NCBI GenBank assembly: GCA_937871705.1
Contig: CALMOO010000152.1
Span: 10,478-16,623, forward strand
Origin: an uncultured Hymenobacter sp.
Lineage (GTDB): Bacteria; Bacteroidota; Bacteroidia; Cytophagales; Hymenobacteraceae
Length of the DNA: 6,146 nucleotides
Direction: 5' to 3'
Part shown: in pieces, positions 1 to 5,492 of the stretch
Layout of the letters: every line of letters begins with the position of its first letter
How positions within the stretch are numbered: position 1 is the first letter of the stretch
The notes under the pieces: generated by a model
The model's input: only the letters and a program-made list of their open reading frames with translations
Told to the model about the DNA's origin: nothing
The model's database searches: none
Program-made: the position numbers and the translations under genes

Positions 1-88
1 CTTCCTGACTCGTGACCCTCGCATGGTTGAGCGCAAGAAGTTAGGCAAGCGCAAAGCACGTCGCTCGTTCCAGTTCTCTAAACGCTAA
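1..88 (+). CDS. rpsI: 30S ribosomal protein S9, C-terminal end (partial)
   Basis: The reading frame open from base 2 encodes 28 residues and stops at TAA 86-88. It contains RDPRMVERKKLGKRKARR and ends QFSKR. This is the highly conserved basic C-terminal tail of ribosomal protein S9 (uS9), which in the assembled 30S subunit reaches the P-site tRNA through its terminal Lys-Arg. The rest of the gene lies to the left of the window. The next gene, rpsB, starts 18 nt after the stop with no terminator between, so the two are probably co-transcribed, as in the common rplM-rpsI-rpsB-tsf order of Bacteroidota. The identification is very secure despite the short length. Confidence 0.95.
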   Translation, partial: FLTRDPRMVERKKLGKRKARRSFQFSKR

Positions 89-106
89 TATTCGAAGCAG
101 ACTATC

Positions 107-880
107 ATGGCTCAGTCCACCACCTATAAAGAACTGCTTGACTCGGGTGCCCATTTTGGCCACCTGACACGCAAGTGGGACCCGAAAATGGCGCCGTACA
201 TCTTCATGGAGAAGAACGGCATCCATATTATCGACCTCAACAAGACGCTGGCTTCGCTGGATTACGCTGCCAATGCTATTCGCAACATTGCGAAGAGCGG
301 CCGCAAAGTGATGTTCGTAGCCACCAAAAAGCAGGCGCAGGAGATTGTGCAGACCGAGGCCCAACGCCTCAAGATGCCGTTCGTAACTGACCGCTGGCTG
401 GGCGGGATGCTGACGAACTTCGCCACCATCCGCAAGAGCTTGAAAAAAATGAGCACCATCGACAAGATGGTGAAAGAAAACACGGCTTATGCTGCCTTGG
501 CTAAGCGCGAGAAGCTAATGCTAACCCGCGAGCGGGAGAAGCTGGAGCGCGTAATGGGCGGCATCTCGGAGTTGAGCCGCCTACCCGCTGCCCTTTTCGT
601 GGTAGACGTGAAGCGTGAGCACATTGCCGTGAAAGAAGCTCAGAAGCTGGGCATTCCGGTGTTTGCTATCTGCGATACCAACTCGAACCCTGATTTGGTG
701 CAGTTCCCAATTCCAGCCAACGACGACGCCTCAAAGTCTATTCAGCTCATTGTGGGCGTGATGGGCAAAGCTATCGAAGATGGCTTGTCGGAGCGCAAGG
801 TTGACAAAGAAGATGCCGACCGCAAAGAAGCTGACGAAGCTGCCATTGCGGAGAAGACCGAAGCTGACAACGAAGGCTAA
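107..880 (+). CDS. rpsB: 30S ribosomal protein S2
   Basis: This gene encodes 257 aa (E. coli S2 has 241), a component of the small ribosomal subunit that binds late in assembly near the head-body junction and helps recruit S1 or the translation initiation region. Family marks are visible in order: the N-terminal signature ELLDSGAHFGHLTRKWDPKM at residues 9-28, GIHIIDLNKT at about 38-47, FVTDRWLGGMLTNF at about 92-105, and the C-terminal CDTNSNPDLVQFPIPANDDA block. The last 30 or so residues form a highly charged Glu/Asp/Lys/Ala tail that probably accounts for the extra length. The start ATG follows rpsI by 18 nt; the leader has no clear Shine-Dalgarno sequence, as is usual in Bacteroidota. 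A strong hairpin follows the stop by 23 nt, so transcription probably often ends after this gene. Confidence 0.98.
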   Translation: MAQSTTYKELLDSGAHFGHLTRKWDPKMAPYIFMEKNGIHIIDLNKTLASLDYAANAIRNIAKSGRKVMFVATKKQAQEIVQTEAQRLKMPFVTDRWLGGMLTNFATIRKSLKKMSTIDKMVKENTAYAALAKREKLMLTREREKLERVMGGISELSRLPAALFVVDVKREHIAVKEAQKLGIPVFAICDTNSNPDLVQFPIPANDDASKSIQLIVGVMGKAIEDGLSERKVDKEDADRKEADEAAIAEKTEADNEG

Positions 881-903
881 GCCGTTTGTTTTCAACTAAT
901 AAT

Positions 904-948
904 GAAAAAGGGAACGGTCGAGGCAAGTGCTTGACAGTTCCCTTTTTC
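904..948 (+). terminator. Long hairpin terminator after rpsB, possibly bidirectional
   Basis: Bases 904-915 (GAAAAAGGGAAC) pair perfectly with 937-948. After one G/A mismatch (916/936), the stem continues through 917-922 with 930-935, including one G-U pair, and closes on a 7-nt loop. The stem therefore has 18 pairs and one mismatch. The right arm carries TTTTT and the left arm AAAAA, so it could work as an intrinsic terminator in either direction. It lies 23 nt beyond the rpsB stop and before tsf, and would partly uncouple tsf from the rpsI-rpsB transcript. A processing or attenuation role cannot be excluded. Confidence 0.8.
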
Positions 949-952
949 TGTA

Positions 953-1029
953 TAGCGCGGGCTTTGTAGCCCGCGACGTAAAACGTAAAAATCTTTCTTA
1001 CCCCAATTTGCGGATTAAAGTCCGCGCTA
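953..1029. repeat. 77-bp element with inverted ends, REP/MITE-like
   Basis: The ends are exact 8-bp inverted repeats, TAGCGCGG at 953-960 and CCGCGCTA at 1022-1029. The similarity continues inward: TAGCGCGG-G-CTTT on the left against TAGCGCGG-A-CTTT on the right read in reverse, 12 of 13 positions. Each end also folds on itself. The left end makes a perfect 8-bp stem (956-963 with 968-975, loop TTGT); the right end makes a 5-bp stem (1010-1014 with 1021-1025). The middle is AT-rich and holds a tandem ACGTAAA at 976-982 and 983-989. CTG flanks both sides (948-950 and 1030-1032), which may be chance. Two opposed palindromic units around a short spacer is the layout of paired REP or MITE elements. 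No transposase is present, and copy number elsewhere is unknown. The right end lies only 5 nt before the tsf start codon. Confidence 0.6.
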
Positions 1030-1034
1030 CTGAT

Positions 1035-1871
1035 ATGGCCGCTATCACCGCCGCAGACGTAAACAAGCTCCGCACCATGACTGGCGCGGGCATGATGGAT
1101 TGTAAAAAAGCGCTGACCGAAGCCGATGGCGACTTCGAAGCCGCTCGTGACATCCTGCGCAAGCAGGGCCAGAAAATTGCCGACAAGCGCGCCGAAAATA
1201 CCACTTCGGAAGGCTTGGTATTGGTAAACGTGAGTGCTGATGGCACAATTGGTAAGCTGGTTGCGCTGGCTTGCGAAACTGAGTCGGTAGCCAAAGTAGC
1301 AGATTTCCGCACGCTGGTGCAGCAAATCTTGGATACTGCCGTTAAAACTAACGTTGGCACCAAAGAGGATTTACTAGCTGCTACCGAGGCTGACGGGCGT
1401 ACCGTGCAGGAGCACATTACGGAACTGACGGGCAAAATCGGCGAGAAGCTAGACTTGACCTACGCTACCCTGACTGCCGAGAAAGTGGCTTCGTACATTC
1501 ATTCGGACAACAAGAAGGGTGTACTTGTAGGCCTGAAGAACGTAGGTGGCGCTGATACTGCGGAAGTTGGCCGCGACGTAGCCATGCAAATCGTAGCTAT
1601 GAAGCCTGTTGCCGTTGACAAAGACGGTGTGGATTCGGCTACGGTTGAGCGTGAAATTGAAATCGGCAAAGAGCAGGCGCGCGCCGAAGGCAAGCCCGAA
1701 GCTATGCTGGAGAAAATCGCGCAAGGCAAGCTCAACAAGTTCTACAAAGACAATACCCTGCTGAACCAGGAGTTTGTGAAAGACAACTCGGTAACAATCG
1801 CGCAGTTGCTCGACAAAACGTCGAAAGGCATGACGGTTGAGTCGTTCAAGCGCGTAGCAATTGGGGCTTAG
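1035..1871 (+). CDS. tsf: Translation elongation factor Ts
   Basis: This gene encodes 278 aa, the guanine nucleotide exchange factor that releases GDP from EF-Tu in the cytosol. The N-terminal UBA-like domain carries the family signature LRTMTGAGMMDCKKAL at residues 12-27. The core dimerisation-type domains follow, with DVAMQIVAMKP at about 181-191 and the conserved C-terminal block around EIEIGKEQARAEGKPEAMLE and KLNKFYKDNTLLNQEFV. The ATG at 1035 is chosen because MAAITAADVNKLR is the normal family N-terminus. The frame stays open upstream to a GTG at 927, but that would add 36 residues encoded by the hairpin and repeat element. An oddity is that the usual TDFV motif reads TESV (residues 82-85). 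In E. coli the Asp-Phe of this motif contacts EF-Tu. No convincing promoter was recognised between the rpsB hairpin and the start. Confidence 0.97.
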   Translation: MAAITAADVNKLRTMTGAGMMDCKKALTEADGDFEAARDILRKQGQKIADKRAENTTSEGLVLVNVSADGTIGKLVALACETESVAKVADFRTLVQQILDTAVKTNVGTKEDLLAATEADGRTVQEHITELTGKIGEKLDLTYATLTAEKVASYIHSDNKKGVLVGLKNVGGADTAEVGRDVAMQIVAMKPVAVDKDGVDSATVEREIEIGKEQARAEGKPEAMLEKIAQGKLNKFYKDNTLLNQEFVKDNSVTIAQLLDKTSKGMTVESFKRVAIGA

Positions 1872-1894
1872 TTTTTAGCCTGAATTACTTTTGA

Positions 1895-1937
1895 AAAGAA
1901 AAAGCCCGCTGGCAGTATGCCAGCGGGCTTTTTCTTT
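1895..1937. terminator. Perfect 20-bp hairpin terminator after tsf, probably bidirectional
   Basis: Bases 1895-1914 pair without a mismatch with 1918-1937 around a 3-nt loop (GTA). The GC core GCCCGCTGGCA is flanked by AAAGAAAAA on the left and TTTTTCTTT on the right, so a U-rich tail is made on either strand. It begins 23 nt after the tsf stop. It would end the tsf transcript, and it could also stop leftward transcripts reading through from the convergent genes beyond 2265. Confidence 0.92.
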
Positions 1938-1962
1938 GTAAGTGTTTATCAAATAGGATTCA

Positions 1963-2253
1963 ATGAGGTATTCAGAGACATCCTGGTCTTGGAAGCAGCA
2001 CCTACTATTTTTAACAGTTCTCCTAGCCTCTTTCGTGGCTAATCTGGCAGTAGTATTGATAATCGTTCACAAACTTGGTATCAATGCAAAATCTGCTTTA
2101 TTACTCTTAGCAGCTTCTGCGACGAGTGCATTATTGGTGAGGTTACTCGCTCGACATAAGTGTACCATTCTAGCATCAGCGTTTGGGATTGGAGCTGCAT
2201 TTCCCTATGCGGCAGCATTTGTTATTTGCGTTCAGCATTTTTTAAGTTTGTGA
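1963..2253 (+). CDS. Small hypothetical membrane protein, about three transmembrane helices
   Basis: I do not recognise this 96-aa protein. After a short polar N-terminus (MRYSETSWSWKQ) it is almost entirely hydrophobic, with likely membrane helices at about residues 13-35, 42-62 and 68-94, separated by short basic turns (HKLGINAK and RLLARHK). It would sit in the inner membrane. The start ATG lies just 25 nt beyond the tsf terminator, leaving little room for a promoter; none resembling the Bacteroidota -33/-7 consensus was seen. GC is about 42% by hand count and codons such as TTA and ATT are frequent, unlike the GC-rich genes on both sides, which suggests relaxed selection or recent acquisition. 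Its stop is only 11 nt from the stop of the convergent gene. It could be a real small gene or a chance frame; the sustained hydrophobic periodicity and clear fit between neighbours favour a real gene. Confidence 0.6.
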   Translation: MRYSETSWSWKQHLLFLTVLLASFVANLAVVLIIVHKLGINAKSALLLLAASATSALLVRLLARHKCTILASAFGIGAAFPYAAAFVICVQHFLSL

Positions 2254-2264
2254 CTAGCTAATTT

Positions 2265-3314
2265 TCAATGGTCGGCTGACTGCCACGCCCTCACCCGCGC
2301 TCGCGCATTCTCCCGCACGTTGAGGTAGAACAGGTTATAATCAACAATGTGGTACGATACGCTCAGCTCCTTGAGACCTGGGATGTGCAGGCGGGGGTAG
2401 CCGGAACGGTGCGGGTCATCGACCCAGAGTAGACCACGATGCACCTGAGCACCGGTAATGTGCGAGTCGATACGCTTAAAGCTGAGGGACACGCCGCCAC
2501 GATTGAGGCTGGCTGGCGCAGCGGCCGAGTCGAACGTCCAGGTGAGGGGATTGGTGGCGAGCAGGCCGTAATATGGGGGGTAGTCGGTGCCGCGCACGGC
2601 GGTGTTCCAGCTTATGATGCCGCCGGTTTGAAGCGAGTCGCGCAGAGCAGGTAGGTGCTGATACTCGATGGCTTTGACCTGGTAGCCAACGAGGTAGGCG
2701 GCTACTAGTTGCTTGCGCAGTTGGGGGTTGTTATCGACGAAGTCGTGCAGCAGGCGTGTGGCGTGGTAGGTGCCCTGGCTGTGGCCCACCAGAATGAAGG
2801 GCCGCCCATGATTATAATGCGTCAGGTAGTACTGAAAAGCGGCCCTTACATCGTTATAAGCCAAGTCAATAGCGGGCTGACTTGCAGCGTTCTTTCTATC
2901 AAAAAACGTGTAGAGCGTGGCCTGCCGGTAGCCAGGCGCATAGAGCCGCCCTACCCCCGCAAAAAGGCTAGCCACGTTGCGAATGGTGGTGCGGCCGGTG
3001 TAGCGACGCAGCCGCCGCAAACGCACGGGTGCATTCCAACGGCCGAAACGCCAGAAATACGTAGTTGGGTGCACGAAAAACACATCGGCCACCGTGTCGG
3101 GTGGTGAGGGGGCGGGTAGACCGGGCAAATGCTGGCCCGCCGCCCCAAGGTGGCTCGGCAGCACCAGCCAATTGGTCGTATCGGCGTAGTTGGGTGCCGG
3201 GCCGGCCGCCTCTGAAAAATGCCGCAGTGGCTTAAGGCTCGAAAGGCAGCTGCTGAGACTGAGTACGAGTAGCCCTACCCCGCCTAACTGACGCAACGCC
3301 ATCCCAAGGCTCAC
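2265..3314 (-). CDS. DUF3089 alpha/beta-hydrolase-fold lipoprotein
   Basis: The 349-aa product matches the DUF3089 family (alpha/beta-hydrolase fold, substrate unknown). Residues 1-23 are a lipoprotein signal peptide with lipobox LSSC, the lipidated residue being Cys23. Family blocks follow in order: DVFFVHPTTYFW (77-88), RLYAPGYRQATLYTF (123-137), LAYNDVRAAFQYYL (151-164), the nucleophile elbow FILVGHSQGTYHATRLL with Ser179, AAYLVGY (205-211), and a C-terminal HIVDYNLFYLNVREN where His322 is the likely catalytic base. The enzyme appears intact and is probably an envelope esterase or lipase-like hydrolase. The start is a GTG whose GTGA overlaps the stop of the preceding gene (3311-3314), indicating translational coupling. 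An ATG four codons later (3300-3302) is an equally good start and gives a tighter signal peptide. It is the last gene of the leftward run and has no terminator of its own before the convergent gene. Confidence 0.9.
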   Translation of the reverse strand: MSLGMALRQLGGVGLLVLSLSSCLSSLKPLRHFSEAAGPAPNYADTTNWLVLPSHLGAAGQHLPGLPAPSPPDTVADVFFVHPTTYFWRFGRWNAPVRLRRLRRYTGRTTIRNVASLFAGVGRLYAPGYRQATLYTFFDRKNAASQPAIDLAYNDVRAAFQYYLTHYNHGRPFILVGHSQGTYHATRLLHDFVDNNPQLRKQLVAAYLVGYQVKAIEYQHLPALRDSLQTGGIISWNTAVRGTDYPPYYGLLATNPLTWTFDSAAAPASLNRGGVSLSFKRIDSHITGAQVHRGLLWVDDPHRSGYPRLHIPGLKELSVSYHIVDYNLFYLNVRENARARVRAWQSADH

Positions 3315-4069
3315 GGCTGGCCAGACTTGGTAGTAGCCGTGTCGGCGGGGGTAGTAGCCGGCGCGGGCGCAGGTGAGGCAGCCTTGGGAGTCGCTTTAAC
3401 CGGGGCGGGGGTAGATACTGCTGGGGCCGTAGCCGCAGGGGTAGTGGCCGAAGCAGGCGCAAGCACCGTATCGCGGCGAAACTGACTCGGGACTGTGGCA
3501 GGGGGTAGGGCTGGTGCTACCCGCACGGTTTCGGGGGCGGTAGCCGCGGGCAGGGTTATCTGCTGGGCTTGCGGACCTATTTCGGGCGCGACGGCGGTAG
3601 AATCGGCCGCGGTTTGACTAGTGCTGGTAACGTGCTCATCGCTAGAGCGATTGCCGAGGGCCAGGTATAGCACCAGCCCCAGCAAAACCAAGACGCCGCC
3701 AATAATAAAAACGAGCGTTAGCGGATTGCGCCGCTCGGTAGCTTCATCGGGCAGCTCGGGGTAGGCGGTGCCTTCTACCAGCGGCGGGGCAGGGGCAGAT
3801 GGCCAAGCAAGGTTGTCGGTGGGTGGCAGCGAGACGGGCACCTCCTCGGCCAGGAAGGAGGTAGGCGGTGTAAAAGCCTCGCTTACTGAAGGCGACGCTA
3901 TAAACGGGGCCGACGCCGGGGCGGGTGCAGTAGGGGCAACCGCCTCATTACCAAATACTAGCTTCTGCTTGAGCGCCTCAAACTCTTGGGGTGTGAGCGT
4001 GCCCGCATCGAGCAGTTCCTTGAGTTGCCGCAGGGTAGCGAGAGGCGAGTTGGCGTCGGACGGGTTCAT
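3311..4069 (-). CDS. Single-pass membrane protein with N-terminal SHOCT-like domain
   Basis: The 252-aa protein has three parts. Residues 11-38 (LRQLKELLDAGTLTPQEFEA then LKQKL) match the SHOCT pattern, a short helical domain thought to mediate oligomerisation and usually found at C-termini; here it is N-terminal. Residues 40-112 are a Pro/Ala-rich linker. A membrane helix follows at about 116-139 (NPLTLVFIIGGVLVLLGLVL), preceded by the basic ERR, which by the positive-inside rule puts the SHOCT part in the cytoplasm. Residues 140-252 form an Ala/Pro/Thr/Ser-rich low-complexity tail without cysteines, presumably extended in the periplasm, ending in TATTKSGQP. No enzymatic motif is visible. 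The stop overlaps the start of the DUF3089 lipoprotein gene by 4 nt, and the gene lies 38 nt after the secreted-protein gene upstream. A scaffolding or linking role across the inner membrane is possible, but this is inference. Confidence 0.82.
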   Translation of the reverse strand: MNPSDANSPLATLRQLKELLDAGTLTPQEFEALKQKLVFGNEAVAPTAPAPASAPFIASPSVSEAFTPPTSFLAEEVPVSLPPTDNLAWPSAPAPPLVEGTAYPELPDEATERRNPLTLVFIIGGVLVLLGLVLYLALGNRSSDEHVTSTSQTAADSTAVAPEIGPQAQQITLPAATAPETVRVAPALPPATVPSQFRRDTVLAPASATTPAATAPAVSTPAPVKATPKAASPAPAPATTPADTATTKSGQP

Positions 4070-4107
4070 TGGCTGTTAAGAGCGGAAGATAAAAATCAGG
4101 CAGCAAA

Positions 4108-4842
4108 CTACTTGTGGTCTACGGTAGCCAGGCGCTCGCGGCGCTGCTGCAGGCGCAGGCGCAGGGCTTCGCGCAGCGTGGCATTGGTGGTAAGCTGGGT
4201 GCTGTCCTGGTGCATTTGCTGAGCGTTGGATACATTCTGGCGGGTTAGCTCGTCGATGCGCTTGAGGTTAGATGCCGTATTGCTCTGTGCTGACTTAATG
4301 CTCTTTGCAAGCTTTTCCTGCTCTTTTTCGGCAGCGCTTACGGCATCTTCGGCGGTTTTTACCTGGTTGCGATAGGCATTAACGCGGGCTGCAGCTACAA
4401 ATTTCTGCATCATGTTCTGCATGCCCTTGAACTCGGGAACGGTACGCGTGGGGTCGAAAAACGTTTTATCCCCAAACCCACCAAACAGGGCTATCTGGGT
4501 AGTAGAGTCGTTGGTAGCCGTGAAGTTTACGTACAAGTCAATCGGGCGGCTTGACACCTTGATGCCGGTTATCTGCTGGGCCGAAAGCTCATCTTTTTTG
4601 CCTACGCCCAGGCTCGCCAGGGCGCCGCCTTTAAAGCGCAGGTCGTACGTTTCTTTCATGTACTGCTGCCAAAAATCGCGGGTGTTAGCCACTGGCCCAT
4701 CGACTAGTACCGTTACGGCCGAGTGGTCGCGGCGGTCGAGGGTAGCAATGCTCGTGGTTACTTCGTAAAGTTGGGCGCGGGCGGCGCCAGCAAGCAGCAA
4801 TAAGCTACTGAGCAGCGTGAAGCGAAAAGACAGAATAGGCAT
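4108..4842 (-). CDS. Secreted protein of unknown function with coiled-coil C-terminus
   Basis: I do not recognise the family of this 244-aa protein. Residues 1-23 are a clear Sec signal peptide with hydrophobic core FTLLSSLLLLAGA and an ARA-Q cleavage site, so the mature protein starts at Gln24 in the periplasm or outside. Residues 25-135 look like a small beta-rich domain (LYEVTTSIATLDRRDHSAVT, VLVDGP, KVSSRPIDLYVNF, QIALFGGFGDKTFFDP). Residues 141-240 are strongly helical and charged, with likely coiled-coil heptads across KTAEDAVSAAEKEQEKLAK and RIDELTRQN, ending in an Arg/Leu-rich segment. There are no cysteines and no outer-membrane sorting tail. It is 36 nt downstream of the 86-aa gene and 38 nt upstream of the SHOCT protein gene, consistent with one transcript. 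The helical rod could mediate oligomerisation or binding to the periplasmic tail of its neighbour; that is inference. Confidence 0.82.
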   Translation of the reverse strand: MPILSFRFTLLSSLLLLAGAARAQLYEVTTSIATLDRRDHSAVTVLVDGPVANTRDFWQQYMKETYDLRFKGGALASLGVGKKDELSAQQITGIKVSSRPIDLYVNFTATNDSTTQIALFGGFGDKTFFDPTRTVPEFKGMQNMMQKFVAAARVNAYRNQVKTAEDAVSAAEKEQEKLAKSIKSAQSNTASNLKRIDELTRQNVSNAQQMHQDSTQLTTNATLREALRLRLQQRRERLATVDHK

Positions 4843-4878
4843 TTTTGAGAAAGAGAGTGGCGATTTACGAAAAGGATT

Positions 4879-5139
4879 TTAGCGCAGCTCGTGGCGGTCG
4901 AAGGCGGCGCGCAGGTCGTGGTGCATGGCCTGGAACCGCGCCACCACGCTAGTCAGAAACTCGTCGTCGAGCAACTGGCGGATTTCCACATCCGGCGGCT
5001 GCGTGCCGCTCAAGTCCAGCTCGGCGACCTTGTAGGTTTGCTCCAGTGGGCCTTGCTCCAGCTTGAGCAGGTACTTGCCATTCCAAGCCAGGAGCGTGAT
5101 TTTAACGTGGGGGTAGGGAATGTCGGCGACGTGGCGCAT
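4879..5139 (-). CDS. Hypothetical small cytosolic protein, 86 aa
   Basis: The product has no signal peptide or membrane segment and no motif I can tie to a function. Residues 11-42 (HVKITLLAWNGKYLLKLEQG then PLEQTYKVAEL) look like three beta strands, and residues 55-83 like a long amphipathic helix (IRQLLDDEFLTSVVARFQAM). This compact strand-then-helix domain resembles short conserved hypotheticals seen in Bacteroidota, but I cannot name a family. The start ATG is the only good in-frame start; the leader lacks a Shine-Dalgarno sequence. It is the first gene of the leftward run, so a promoter should lie in 5140-5309. The ordered composition and spacing to the next gene support a real gene. Confidence 0.75.
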   Translation of the reverse strand: MRHVADIPYPHVKITLLAWNGKYLLKLEQGPLEQTYKVAELDLSGTQPPDVEIRQLLDDEFLTSVVARFQAMHHDLRAAFDRHELR

Positions 5140-5163
5140 GGCATATTTTGGAGAAAAAACCCC

Positions 5164-5195
5164 ATTATACAGGGCAACGGCGAGGCGAAGATAAG
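5164..5195 (-). promoter_or_regulatory. Possible promoter for the leftward gene run (weak)
   Basis: On the minus strand, a perfect TATAAT lies at 5169-5164, 25 nt before the start codon of the 86-aa gene. The region 17 nt further upstream reads about TTATCTTC (near 5187-5194), a poor match to a -35 box. The typical Bacteroidota -7 box (TAnnTTTG) is not matched. This is the only promoter-like sequence noticed upstream of the run. The rest of the 170-nt intergenic stretch 5140-5309, which must also serve the rightward gene at 5310, shows no clear motif. Confidence 0.25.
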
Positions 5196-5309
5196 GCGGC
5201 TGGAGGTTGGCCAGGTAAGCACACCCTTAACCCTCAACCAGCTGACTTCGTACCAAAACCAGGCCACTCACGACTGGGCGGCTCATTCTTTACTTCACCA
5301 GCTACCACT

Positions 5310-5492
5310 ATGCCCCAGGGAGATAAGTCCAAGTACACGGACAAGCAGAAACGCCAGGCCGAGCACATCGAGGAAAGCTACGAGCAGCGCGGCGTGCCCG
5401 AGCAAGAAGCCGAAGCCCGCGCCTGGGCCACCGTTAATAAGGAAGACGGCGGTGGCAAAAAGCCCGGCGGCGCGGGCCGCAAGAAAGCCTAG
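5310..5492 (+). CDS. Small charged protein of the 'plasmid stabilization protein' type
   Basis: The 60-aa product begins MPQGDKSKYTDKQKRQAEHI, continues EESYEQRGVPEQEAEARAWA and then TVNKEDGGGKKPGG, and ends in a basic GRKKA. I recall this pattern as a small, widespread chromosomal family usually labelled 'plasmid stabilization protein', although the actual function is not established. It is predicted to be cytosolic, with a helix over about residues 10-26 and a second over 30-43, then a Gly/Lys tail. Longer relatives add further C-terminal domains, so this is a minimal version. The ATG at 5310 is chosen because it gives the family N-terminus; the frame is open further upstream but the preceding residues do not fit. 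It is convergent with the MFS gene, with 20 nt between the two stop codons. Confidence 0.85.
   Translation: MPQGDKSKYTDKQKRQAEHIEESYEQRGVPEQEAEARAWATVNKEDGGGKKPGGAGRKKA

Noticed and set aside
931..956. TTGACA followed by TATAGC as a sigma-70-like promoter for tsf
   Set aside because: The spacer is only 14 nt, the TTGACA is part of the hairpin, and Bacteroidota use a different promoter consensus.
927..1034. A 36-codon in-frame extension of tsf starting at GTG 927
   Set aside because: It is encoded by the terminator right arm and the repeat element, and the family N-terminus MAAITAADVNKLR begins exactly at ATG 1035.
771..1325. A 184-aa open frame on the minus strand across the rpsB end, gap and tsf
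   Set aside because: It runs opposite two well-conserved genes, its sequence has no domain character, and it would cross the hairpin and repeat element.
2709..3107. A 132-aa plus-strand open frame opposite the DUF3089 gene
   Set aside because: The opposing protein has intact catalytic motifs, and this frame shows no recognisable features.
3402..3441. Four G-tracts that might form a G-quadruplex
   Set aside because: Loops of 1, 11 and 11 nt make a stable structure unlikely, and the tracts follow from Pro/Ala/Thr codons on the opposite strand plus the over-represented GGGGGTAG word.
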